Shown here: positions 46,025 through 56,245 of the stretch, piece by piece | Numbering within the stretch: the first letter of the stretch is position 1 | How the letters are laid out: the number at the start of each line of letters is the position of its first letter | NCBI GenBank assembly: GCA_014526335.1 | Contig: JACTAT010000076.1 | Coordinates: 261,601 to 325,600 of the forward strand | Length of the DNA: 64,000 nt | Source of the DNA: Chrysaora quinquecirrha | Lineage: Eukaryota; Cnidaria; Scyphozoa; Semaeostomeae; Pelagiidae | Reading direction: 5' to 3' | Translations under genes and position numbers: made by a program | The notes under the pieces: model-generated | Seen by the model: the letters and a program-made list of their open reading frames with translations, nothing else | What the model was told of the DNA's origin: nothing | Databases searched by the model: none

Positions 46025-46997
46025 ATGTCTGGAAAGAACGAAGAAAAAATTGGAAAAGAAAGATTGTCTGTCTCATTTGCCTGTAAGTAAAAATCTAATA
46101 TTTCACTTTCCTCTATCCTTTTACTTAACACCTTACACTACTCATTATACTGAAATTCAAAAAGCAAAACACAAAGACACATAGCTAGCTAAAAGAGCAA
46201 GCTGAATGTCAATTACTATTGCTCAATCTTTGAGCACATTACCTTATAACGCATTTCTTATATACACAATGTCAAAATAGCCCATGTTCGTCTCTACAGC
46301 TCAAGATGAGTACAGAACAATAACTCCAGAAAACGATGATGATAATGATGACAGCGAAACATTCTTGACTCAGAACTCTTTCATACCTGAAAGCCAGGAG
46401 GACGATGAAGAGATCATAAACTCTCTACTACATCCATGTAAGAAACCTGCTAATGAGAAACTGCCCAGCCCACCAGCATCTCCAAAGCCAATACCCGAAA
46501 CACCACCACCAAAACAAAAACCTAAAAAGAAATACGCGAAAAAATTACTTGAAATCGAGGAAGAAGACTCGGAAAAGAAACTCACTAAAGATTTAGTAAA
46601 GCAAAAATTAAATCATCTTACGCATAGTGGTCTAGCCAGTCACTTCAAAATGATTGCGGCAGCAGAAACATCCTTCCCGCCATACACAAGACCGGTTATT
46701 GCTCTGAGAGATCAGAAATACTTCTCGCCAGAACTTAAAACGGAATTAGAACGTATTAATAGAGACTATCAACGTGATGTGTGTAAACTTTTAAGCCTTC
46801 ACCATAATAATTTAGCCAATAAAGCTGACCTGATGGTCAAAATGCGTTTAGACGATGTTAACCGTTTATATAAGGACGAATCGATTTATGAGAGAATCGA
46901 TAAACTATCAAATGAAGAATCCAGGCAGTTATACACGGCTAATTTAACTAGATCAATTAGCAACCGTAGATCGGGTGAGAAACGCCCTCGTGAATAG
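46025..46997 (+). CDS. Penelope-like element N-terminal region (exons 1 and 2)
   Basis: Exon 1 begins ATG at 46025 (MSGKNEEKIGKERLSVSFA) and ends at the donor gcct|gtaagt. The acceptor tctctacag at 46291-46299 restores the same frame in exon 2 (QDEYRTITPENDDDNDD). The protein continues with an acidic stretch, a Pro-rich segment (PSPPASPKPIPETPPP), a Lys-rich block (KKKYAKKLLEIEEEDSEKK) and a helical region (ELKTELERINRDYQRDV, LANKADLMVKMRLDDVNRLY). Unspliced at its end, it stops at 46997. If the donor tcgg|gtgaga at 46975 is used, it is joined in phase to the RT exon. No known domain. It could act as an RNA- or protein-binding N-terminus, as ORF1-like regions do in other retroelements. Confidence 0.75.
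46083..46299 (+). other. Intron 1 of the Penelope-like element
   Basis: 217 bp with donor gtaagt and acceptor ctctacag. Removing it joins exon 1 (phase 1) to exon 2 in frame. The same intron is at 41259-41475 in copy E. Its presence in both complete genomic copies means the transposed RNA was unspliced, a known peculiarity of Penelope-like elements. Confidence 0.75.
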
Positions 46998-47900
46998 CTC
47001 TATACTTCTTGTTAATCATATCCCGTATAGCTAGTTAGAAAATACCTAATTCTGCAATATACCATCGATTAATTGATAAACAAATGATCTTTAGGCCAGT
47101 CATCTTTGAATATAAAAACAATCTCCATACGAACAAAATAGAAGTTTTTCCATACGAACAAAATATAAGTTTTTCGCTGCTCCAATAATCAGATATGATA
47201 AAAAATTTCTTTTCTAATTACACATCATAACATATTACTCAAGATAACTTAATGAATGAGAAAGAACCAATGCTAATGATGCAAATAAGCTATTTTTCTT
47301 GAAATTACGAAACATACACGTATGTGTCGAATTTAACAACTTCTAGATAAGAATGTTGACAATCTATTCTGTTAGAACAATACATAACCCTTTTTGTATG
47401 AATATATGAACAATTGCCATGCTGAGTACCTGATTTTAATACTTTGATGATAATAATTTTCGCTTCTGATTATTATTGATACAATTTTGCTTACACCATG
47501 ATGTACCTCAATCCTTGGTCTCATTACCTTGAAATATTATAACAAATACTAGCAGATTTTTCTCGTCTTTTCGTTCTAAAGCCCTAAAAGCGCTTTTCGA
47601 CTGTTTTGAAGCACAAAATTCTACAATAGAATCGATAATATCAATTCTAAGACAATAGTCCCAACAACAGGATTCCCAACAGATAAACATTTCTATATTG
47701 ATAACCTATGCAATGCAAGGATAAACGAGAACAACAATTACAACAACAACAACAATTTTTATTAAGCGAAAACGAGGCTGCGTGGGCATTGCCCATGAAA
47801 AGAATTTAACAAATAAAGAAGATTAAACAACAACACTGACCGGCACTAAACCCAAATAGTAAAAAGAAACTATAAATAACATACCCTTATATGATTTCAG
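46975..47900 (+). other. Intron 2 of the Penelope-like element
   Basis: 926 bp from gtgaga to atgatttcag. Corresponding introns are 42138-43067 in copy E and 36890-37821 in copy C. Splicing joins the codon fragment g with CA, continuing as A-K-K in the RT exon frame. The sequence is AT-rich, carries an acaacaacaa run, and encodes no recognisable protein in either strand. Confidence 0.65.
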
Positions 47901-49808
47901 CAAAAAAGGACAAAACCTCGAACTTCCGGAAACTAACGATACTGAAGTCCATCTCCGGCATGGGAAGGAAAAGAAAATCTAACACACTAAAGAAAAATGC
48001 ACTGAAAAACAACTCCAGAGACAAATAGTAAATGAAGAACGCACCTCAGAAATGATAGTTAACCTAAGCAAAATTAATCTATCTAAAACACAAATACAAC
48101 TACTATCGAAGGGCCTAACGTTTGTCCCAACCCCAAAACCCACACCAGAACATGAAATACAACTTGCATATGAGAAATTCAAAAGAATGATAAACTTAAA
48201 ATATCATTTCAAAGATGCAGACAACCAAGAACCTCCAAACCCCTTCCACGTAAAATCAGCATGGGAACCTCCCGATGCAAACAATAAGAACATACAAGAT
48301 TACCTTATGAATATTCATAGAGACATATCTAATATTCAAATTAGGGCAGTCTACGAAGACAACCTTTCTAAAGGAGAAAGACAGGCCCTCACGAACTCCA
48401 GTCTTTACAAGACGTTATCCTGAAGCGGGCTGATAAAGGGGGAAAATTGGTCCTCCTCGACCGCACAGATTACATGAACGAAGCTTACCGCCAACTAAAT
48501 GACACGAACTACTACCAAAAAGTACAACATAATCCAATAGGCGACTTATGCGAAATCGCAACATTTACTACTGAGCTAAAAAGACGTCAGATAATTGACG
48601 AAACACTGTTCCAATTTCTAACCCCGAATGCAAATACAAGAACACCAATATTCTATATGCTGCCAAAAATACACAAACCTGGTAATCCAGGGAGACCTAT
48701 CATATCAGGATGTAACTCACCTACATCCAAACTCTCCCGATATATCGATCACTACCTAAAGCCAATAGTGAAGGAAATCCCTTCCTACATCAAAGACACA
48801 ACAAATTTCCTAAGAATACTGAAAACATACGATGGAAAGATCAAACCAGGTTCATTACTGGTTACCTTTGACGTGAAGTCACTATACACAAATATCCCAC
48901 ACGATGAGGGGATTAAATATTGTCTAGATGCTCTAATGGATCACTATGGTGAAAACAACCCCCTTCCAATTAGACACATAAATCAAATGCTACACTTCAT
49001 ACTAAAGAGAAACTACTTTGAATTTAATAATGAATTCTACTTACAAACAATGGGAACAGCCATGGGAACATGCTTTGCCCCAAACTATGCAAATATATTC
49101 ATGAGCATAATCGAAAGCAAGATCCTTACTACAGCACCAGAGGGTCTTAAACCCCTATTCTGGATACGCTATATTGATGACATTTTCGCCATCTGGACAC
49201 ATGATATAAACAAACTGAAAAATTTCTATAACCACATGAACTCTATACATGAAACAATCAAATTCGAGATGTCATACTCAATGGAAAGAATAGCCTTCCT
49301 TGACACAATGACAATTCTAAAGAAAGACTCAATAAGCACAACAATTTACAAAAAGCCAACGGACATATGCTCCCTACTACATGCACAATCCTTTCACCCA
49401 AACAATTGTAAAAAGGGAATTATATACAGTCAGGCTCTCCGATATAGGAGAATAATTTCAAACAACAAAGAATTCGAACTAAAACTGAACGAACTTCTAA
49501 AAAATCTAGTAGAGAGAGGATATAACCTAAACTTAATAAATTCAATATTCGAGAAAGTTAGACCATTATCCCAAGATGCTATACTGAATGCATTACCGAA
49601 ACAAGTTACATCAAAATTACCATTTATTGTACCATTTAACAACAATACAACACAGATAGGTCCAAGCCTACATAGACACTGGCACTACTTGGAAAACGAC
49701 GAAGAGCTACAAGGAATCACTGCACAGAAACCAGTCTTGGCATTTAAAAGAAACAAGAACCTTGGAGATATCCTGGTACACACCAAACTGGAACAAACTC
49801 TTGAATAA
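47901..49808 (+). CDS. Penelope-type reverse transcriptase without endonuclease, copy F
   Basis: Exon 3 starts after the acceptor at 47899-47900. A basic N-terminus leads to NLSKINLSKTQIQLLSKGL and FVPTPKPTPEHE (N-terminal PLE region), then RADKGGKLVLLDRTDYMNEA (the DKG motif of PLEs), MLPKIHKPGNPGRPIISG (fingers), LVTFDVKSLYTNIPHDEG (motif A, about 48855), TMGTAMGTCFAPNYANIFM (motif B) and IRYIDDIFAIW (catalytic YIDD at 49170-49181). The thumb has LHAQSFHPNNCKKG. The protein ends FKRNKNLGDILVHTKLEQTLE. Classical Penelopes continue here with a Cys-rich linker and GIY-YIG nuclease, but this one stops. Frame breaks: one A short near 48008 and one C short near 48393. From 48447 on it is fully open (453 codons). 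Confidence 0.9.
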
Positions 49809-50072
49809 AGAAAAAAACAAGTAATATTGTTAATATGATGGCTTAAAAGTTATAAAACGTCATTTTGTGTTCGAGGTAATTGGGCATAATAACTAGACCA
49901 TGAGACACCACACCCATATACCCCTACACCCTATGTTGCATATACCTAATAAAACACCATATATCGGAACATCTCTGAAAACCTCTCTAACTATCTACTA
50001 GCCAAGATAACTCAAAATCTCTGGAAATTTTCTACAAGTACGATAGTGCCTCATTAAACGGGCGCTGAGGGG

Positions 50073-50124
50073 CCTGTACTCACAAAGCGTCCTGCCCTTA
50101 AACCCTCGAAACGCTGAGTACAGG
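50073..50124 (+). ncRNA. Conserved hairpin in the Penelope-like terminal region
   Basis: cctgtactc pairs with gagtacagg, and agcgt pairs with acgct inside it, leaving a 4-nt bulge and an apical loop of about 20 nt. It is the same in copy E (45245-45296), copy C, fragment D and, antisense, copies A and B. It could be an RNA signal for priming, packaging or 3'-end processing. Hammerhead ribozymes known from PLE terminal repeats have a different order of core motifs and are not matched here. Confidence 0.5.
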
Positions 50125-50333
50125 TGGACAGCTGATGAATCGTACCTAATAATCTCTATTCATACATCACCTCGATCTTCCTCTACACCCTAGAACCCTT
50201 CTATACGCCTTCTATTGACCGAGCCTTACGGTGACTACAACTACTAGGTGGCTCCCATAACCGTATGTTGAGTACGAATACTCCTATATTTTTTAGTTTG
50301 CCCCTTGTGGCTTTATATTATTTTAATAAAAAA

Positions 50334-53300
50334 TGTGTAGGTGATGTAATAGCTGAAGTTGTTGAAGGGTTAGATGAAAGGAGATTGACAAAATAGCTGA
50401 AATATGTAGGAAATAAATGAAATAGATGTGAATGGCGTAACAGACATTATGTACAGATATGCGCAATAAATGCTGATTATGAGGTTAAATGTAAACAAAT
50501 ATTAGTAAAGAAGACTAGGTAAGCATTCTGTTGTTCTGTTAAGTCAGTGCAGTGCAAGAGGGTTGGCCAAGCCAATAAAGTATTATTCTCTGGCTCTACG
50601 AACACTCTCTAGTTTGTCATGTATTTGCAGGAAAGGCATAACTTGTAAGTCATATAAGGTCAGGATTGTTGTGTGAAGTGTTCTACCACCCCCGATTTGT
50701 CATGTCTCTTGTTTACATGTGTCACCTGTGGTATATCTGTCTTGCAAACGCCTCCTTGTTTGTTTAATGTCCTGACAGTTTTTAGTAAACATTTTTTGCA
50801 TTGTAGCATGTAAAGAATGTTGGGTGTATTGCAGTCAAGTCGATGTTGGGTTCATATTTTTCGTTTTTATTTGAAAATGTAGACACAGTAGTAATCTTGT
50901 TTATGTGGTAGTAAGTGATGCAGTCATGTGTCAAGTTACATTCATCACATTTTTGGCCTTATCTGTGCTTGAAATTTGTCTCTTTGCTCACACAAATAAT
51001 CCCTTAGGTTATTTTGGTCTATGGCAGCTCAGTATAGGTGGCTGTCAGAAAGCTTCTTTACCAGTATCAGATTTTTTTCATGTAGAAAATTTTGTGTTAG
51101 TATGTGACCCAGTTGTGACAGGCTAAAGTGGTACGTGACAACAAAAGGTGTCCTGTCATTCTGTTGCTTTTCTACTGTCTTGATTTCTGTCATGACATGA
51201 AGGCTTGGAAGATTTCATTCTTTTGTATGTCATGTATGATGTGTTTCCGCCCTTAGCCTCTGTGTGAGTAGTCCGTCTGTTTGTCTCTTGGATGTTTTAT
51301 CATCCGGACAAATACATTTTAGTCATAGGGCAAGAAGTCATTTCTAAAAGACTGAACACCCCAAGATCAGGCTGAACAACCCAAGAACACCCAAAGAACA
51401 AGCCGTAAAACTCTCAAGAACAGGCTGAACACCTAATACTGATTAAAACCGACATAAGATTCAAAAAATAATTTTATCAATCATTCAAAATCAATTTAGG
51501 GGCGGTAGAGGGCCTAAAGCGCACTTGGTATTGTTGTTGTAATAACAAACTAAGGTCTTGAGTGCCAAAAGTATGCACAGGGGCTGGGTCAGTCCCATGG
51601 GTCAGTCAAATCAAATCAAACTCGCTCTTGAACTAAAGAATGAATCCAGCAAAGAAGGTTGGTAGGGGCTCTTTGTCCATTAAACTGTGGAAAAAGATGA
51701 AACCAGGGTTGTCCCTACATTGGGGGTGTTTGGGTGCAACACCTCCATTGAAGAAGCAATGGTCAGTAAATTGATACTTACATTTGTTGAGCTTTTTACC
51801 ACTCAAAGACCATCAAAATTAATTACTGTCCAAATTTAAGTACCCTCCAATGCTCATTTGATGAATCAAAACTGTGTTCAGTCTAGGTGGAAAATTGAGA
51901 TGGTCACATCCCCCTTGAAAACTGCTTTTGGAGAAGCCCTGGATGAAAAATATGCATAATTAACAGAATAAATACTGCATGCTAAATTAATCAATTTTTA
52001 CTCCAGGACAACAGATTTTGAAAATTGCCAGCCAGAAGACACAGCAAGTGTTACCATTAAAGGGGATTAAAGCTTTTAATCTTTATTATCAAATGTTGAA
52101 AGCTGTGAACAATGATATTTTTCAGCAATTGTTTTCTTTCGGGTACACTTTTAATCCTTAGATCTAAGTAGAAATATTTGAATTCTTTATAGACCAGAGG
52201 CCAGAGGGGAGCATTATCACCCGAGCTGGGAATTTACCAGACCAACTTTTCTAACTCACTTTTTGCGTAGATAACGAACCCGGATGTTGCTTGGGCGTTT
52301 AGGGGGGCTTTTTCCAGATATAGGGGGTCGAAATCCAAAAAATGTGAAGTGACCTAATTTGACTGTATTCTGACATTGCACTTCAAACAAGGTTTACTTT
52401 TGTTAATACCTGATGATGTAGTTAACTTTCTGACCAATTTTGCCTTTCCCAAGATTTGGGGAGTAAAATTCCAGGGGGGGGGATAGAATTTTCAATCATT
52501 TGTCTTCTCTTGTTCGGCTACAGAAAATGCATTATCAAGATATTTTGTCATACCGTTTTGTTTACTCGATTTCTTCTTCTGATTCCGTTTCTCTTTCTTG
52601 CCTCACTACCAATAGCTCCGCAATATCCTCAGGATAGGGCTCCGTCAGCCAGTCAATGGATAAATCTTCTAACCAGCCGTGATTGGCTGGTTGTTCGATG
52701 TCAATTATGCTTTTCGATGCCTGTTTCCATATTCTTGCGACAAAGTTTGCACGACTTATGTGTTTTTCGAGGCTGCTCTTACAAGGGGGCAGCAGTGACA
52801 AATCAACAACTTTGTTTTCCTTTTCAAAAATGCGCCAAAATATTGCCCTTCTTGCTTGATTAACAGATTGCAATCGCTTCTCTCCGTATAGGCTACAGAC
52901 AAATCTCTCAAAGCCAAGTAGCAAGCTAACACTAGCACGATTTTCCCTGCCAAGCTCTGCGAAAATTTTCTGAAAGTCTTCGTTGCCTTTCATGAGCTTC
53001 CAAAATGCAGGTTTGCCTTTCCGCAAGAAGGACGAAATGTAGTCATTTCCTGAAAATGCATGCAGGGCAAGGAGCGCTTCCTTCTGTAATTGCGATAGCT
53101 CACATGCATTTAGATCGAGCAATCGCCTGTGCTTCCCAGTTCCGTTATCGATGAATACGTGCAAATGTTCAGCCGTTGGCTAAAGAATGATGGGAATATC
53201 GACATCGCCAGAGCTAGAGCGCACAATGCAGACTGTCTCCTCCCCATTATTCATCTGAAGGGCATGTTGGAGTAGGTAGCAGATCTTGGTATCAGCCTCC

Positions 53301-53935
53301 TCGTGGTTTGTGCTCAAATCTCGTTCCGGAACTATACCTTGGCTGCTTATCTTGACGCATGAATCTTTTCTTGCAAAATAAATGGTTGGATTGTTGAGAC
53401 TGCTTGCACCTTCAACCCAAACGTGCTCGATTAGCTCAAAAAGCCTTTCCTTGTTTTTGCCGTTACTCATGAAGTTTTTAAAGTTTGCGGGCATTCTAAT
53501 ATCTGCATTTCGAATTACAAATTCTTCAGCATTTTCTCGCAAGTCCCTCTCTGAGCCTTTTATAGAGCTGGCAGCATACGAATCACAGGCAACATATATC
53601 TGTTGGTACTGACGTGGTATTTCTCGCAAAATCTTCTTTGCAAGCTCTCTAAATGTGTCAGGCATGTTTACTATGCTCCTACGAGATGCTGCAAGGTCAA
53701 TAATATAGCAGCTTGCATTTTCTGGTGATTCTTCGTCAGACATGATTGATTCTAATGCAGTATGCAGTAGCTTGCTCTTGGCTGTTTTTCGTCTGTATCC
53801 ATCACTTGTTGCGAGGGCAAGCGGCACCGGAGCAAGAGCATAAGTAAGAGCTTTATCGATATCAACCGATTCCCCTTCTTTGAACGATGTTGTCAATAAG
53901 AGTCCAAGAATGTCTCTCTGTACTGCAACATCTTT
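50334..53935. repeat. 3.6-kb direct duplication, right copy
   Basis: Repeats 31278-34880. It starts tgtgtaggtgatgtaatagc directly after the A-rich end of copy F. At 53935 (caacatcttt) the match to the left copy ends, because there the left copy runs into the Penelope-like array while this copy continues into the rest of the long-TIR element. The first 1.85 kb is non-coding. Confidence 0.95.
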
Positions 53936-54684
53936 CGTCTTACCACCAGCTGTTACTTTAACTTTTCTTGCTTCATCATTGAAACCTTTCCAAGGTACTC
54001 ATCTGATCGGGTCAAATAGACGCAGATCCTCCTCTTTGCTGGCATCAAGCCGTTTATTGAATTTATCAAGCAAGTTCATACCGCGTTCTTCAACTGACAG
54101 CAACGACGCAGAAATCTCATCAGATAATGGCTTTCCAGAAGCAAGGTTGAAAAGTTTATCTTTATTCAACTCCTCGCTAAATGGGTTAATAAAAGCTTCT
54201 TTCATGACTTTCATGACTTCCTTGACACGTTCCTCTGACTTTTCCACTTGTTTAACTCTCAAACATTTGCGAGGATTTGTTGCAGCTTTGTCGACATCTG
54301 CAAGAGATTGTAGTGACTCTACGATTTTTGCCTGGAACGGCCTGTTCAGGACCCATTTTTCGTATGTCGATTGCTGGTGAACGAAGTTCTTCCCCTGGAA
54401 TTTTTACTCCCCCAAATCTTGGGAAAGGCAAAATTGGTCATGAAGTTAACTACATCATCATGTATTAACAAAAGTAAACCTTTTTTGAAGTGCAATGTCA
54501 GAATACAGTCAAATTAGGTCACTTCACATTTTTTGGACTTCGACCCCCTATATCTGGAAAAAGCCCCCCTAAACGCCCAAGCAACATCCGGGTTCGTTAT
54601 CTACGCAAAAAAGTGAGTTAGAAAAAGTTGGTCTGGTAAATTCCCAGCTCGGGTGATAATGCTCCCCCTCTGGCCTCTGGTCTA
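52190..54684 (-). mobile_element. Complete long-TIR element with nuclease-like gene
   Basis: About 2.5 kb. The left terminus tagaccagaggccagagggg (52190) and right terminus ending ctctggcctctggtcta (54684) are inverted. The similarity continues for about 290 bp on each side (52190-52477 and 54392-54684), including ggcgtttaggggggct and its complement. A TA duplication is possible at the ends but not proven. Between the TIRs is one minus-strand gene. Such long TIRs suggest a DNA transposon, perhaps a non-autonomous one that has taken up part of a repetitive gene. Confidence 0.7.
52562..54390 (-). pseudogene. FEN/PIN-like nuclease-type protein, right copy, longer version
   Basis: From the inner edge of the right TIR the frame reads STYEKWVLNRPFQAKIVESL, LRVKQVEKSEERVKEVMKVM, AFINPFSEELNKDKLFNLAS and LLSVEERGMNLLDKFNKRLD, reaching LFDPIR then an in-frame TGA near 54008. 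It continues WKGFNDEARKVKVTAGGKTK and joins the part already described for the left copy: VACDSYAAS, NHEEADTK, SSSGDVDIPI, HAFSGNDYISS. A frameshift near 53172 (tt and a missing a relative to the left copy) splits it. Order and motifs fit the C-terminal half of the VADNVDHN-type family, whose core resembles flap endonuclease/PIN nucleases. No DDE transposase signature is seen. The real start is not known; the frame enters the TIR. Confidence 0.6.
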
Positions 54685-54689
54685 TTATA

Positions 54690-55230
54690 ACTTTTTTAGT
54701 CAATGAAAATATCAAAATAAAGTTACAAAAAGAAGTGCCATCATCATCAACAAGTTATCATGGTGATGATAACTTTATGCTTAACACTTTGCTGAAAAAA
54801 CAGCAGTTCTTGTTGAATACAGCACATCTACAATTGTTGGAACACCTCAGGTTTATTTTTTGATTTTTTTCTGATATGCCAAAACAATGGTTAGTCAAGG
54901 ACTCCCACTTAGGCTGATCAACAAAATATTGGGGTTCAAATAATAAATGATGCACTTTTGCAGTTTTGTGGGTATGAACTGAGTATAATTAATTATAATG
55001 AATTAATTTATGTTTTTGTTTTCAGATTCCCTGGCAAATTAGCAGGCTAAATTTGTCAGCCAGTCATTAGTAGTAAGTTAATCTACCACTGTCTCACTGC
55101 CAGCCAGCAGCCTTGCGTATTTAACCCATTCAAACTCAAAACCTGCAACTTTTCTATCTTGTCTTTATTACCCTGCTCTTTCGACTGACAAATCGAAATC
55201 ACATTCTTCAACGCATTTTACATCTGAACA
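54690..55230. other. Non-coding stretch
   Basis: No gene recognised. A short tandem of 'acatctga' lies near 55220-55255. Confidence 0.3.
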
Positions 55231-55231
55231 T

Positions 55232-55493
55232 CTGAACATCTTCTTTTGAAACATCTGAACATTCTCTGCTAATTTCTTGCTCTTCCCCGGCGACTACAAA
55301 TGTTCACCGTGACTTTGCTGCTGACTTGAGATGCGGTATTGACTTGCAAACAGACAGTCATCCACATCAAGATGTCATGGACACAGGTGTTACTGATCGT
55401 GTCTTCCAGCTTGAAAGGCAACAGTACAGCATGCTTGAGTCCATTAGCAATCTTATTATGGAAGTAAGACTTCTAAATAAATAGTTAGCAAAG
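55232..55493 (+). CDS. Unrecognised exon-like frame
   Basis: An open frame of about 85 codons reads DLRCGIDLQTDSHPHQDV, then DRVFQLERQQYSMLESISN and LIMEVRLLNK before a TAG. A donor-like site (gaa|gtaaga) lies near 55463. There is no ATG at the beginning, so it would be an internal or terminal exon. The C-terminal part looks like a short coiled coil. No family is recognised. Confidence 0.25.
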
Positions 55494-55814
55494 GTGAGAA
55501 TGGGATTTAAGCAATTTTTAACTTGGTTAGGGAAGGAATATTGCAATTAGCAATTTTCACAGTGTGTCCAAATCTCCAAGAGCTCTCATGAGAATGTTTA
55601 TATTTTCATTTGTATTGTATGTTTTGATTTAGTAGATTTCAGAGTGTTGATGAAGGAAGAATAAAATGATTTCATACATATTATTTCATACATTTGGAAA
55701 TTCATAAATTAATACTTATTCTTATTTATATTATTTATACTTGATTTCGTTCAGAAGAATTTTACAATTTATAGAAGAATTTCAGGATTTTCTTTTTGTT
55801 AATTTCATACCTAT

Positions 55815-56110
55815 CCTAGGTTTATGAAGGAAAAACCTAGGTTTTCCATTGATAAGGTCAAATGAACCTAAAGGAAAACCTATATTACACGTAGGTATCG
55901 GTTTCATTTAAAAAATTCCCATACATGGAAACTTTTAGCAGACCTAGGTTTCCCTTTAACTGTTTTTTATTTTTTATACAGCTACGTTGTTCCAATTTAA
56001 AACCTAGGAAAACCTAGGTTTTCTCAAGGATTGGCTCAAGGAAACTAAGGTTCGTTTTTAGGTTTTCCTTGAGAGATACACCTAGGTTGACCTAGGAAAA
56101 ACATAAATTT
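55815..56110. repeat. Cluster of palindromic aaacctaggttt motifs
   Basis: The palindrome cctaggttttcc/ggaaaacctagg and variants occur about nine times in 300 bp, in both orientations. The outer arms can pair with inner ones. It may be a foldback MITE or a self-complementary satellite piece. No coding frame. Confidence 0.65.
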
Positions 56111-56245
56111 TCCTCGAGCTAATTTTGCCCCGGGGCGTTTCTTTTTATTTACATGCAGAGGAAATGGTGCAGGAGGCAAATTTCTCAAATGAAAACATAA
56201 ATTTTTAACAGAATTCTTGACAAAAAAGTTATTTTCATAACCAAA

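Larger units (their letters stand above)
45506..50333 (+). mobile_element. Penelope-like element copy F, full-length unit, best preserved
   Basis: 4828 bp, from tgtcgatactggaggaaag to ttttaataaaaaa, followed at once by the right copy of the 3.6-kb duplication. Layout: 5' region 45506-46024, exon 1 46025-46082, intron 1 46083-46299, exon 2 46300-46974, intron 2 46975-47900, exon 3 47901-49808, terminal region 49809-50333. No GIY-YIG nuclease frame exists in either strand of the unit, including the introns. Confidence 0.92.

Noticed and set aside
45847..46086. A 79-codon ORF at the 5' end of Penelope copies E and F
   Set aside because: It overlaps the proposed exon 1 in another frame and shows no domain; the exon 1 frame is supported by the phase-correct splice into exon 2.
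49430..49645. A 71-codon antisense ORF repeated in every Penelope copy
   Set aside because: It lies opposite the conserved RT C-terminus and is repeated only because the RT is.
50060..50145. A hammerhead ribozyme in the terminal region of the young Penelope-like element
   Set aside because: GTC, CGAAAC and CTGATGA are all present within about 50 nt, but in an order and spacing that fit none of the three hammerhead topologies. I kept only the plain hairpin.
34881..50333. A telomeric or subtelomeric location, because endonuclease-less Penelope elements are often found at chromosome ends
   Set aside because: No telomere repeat such as (TTAGGG)n is present at any junction, and unique sequence continues on both sides.
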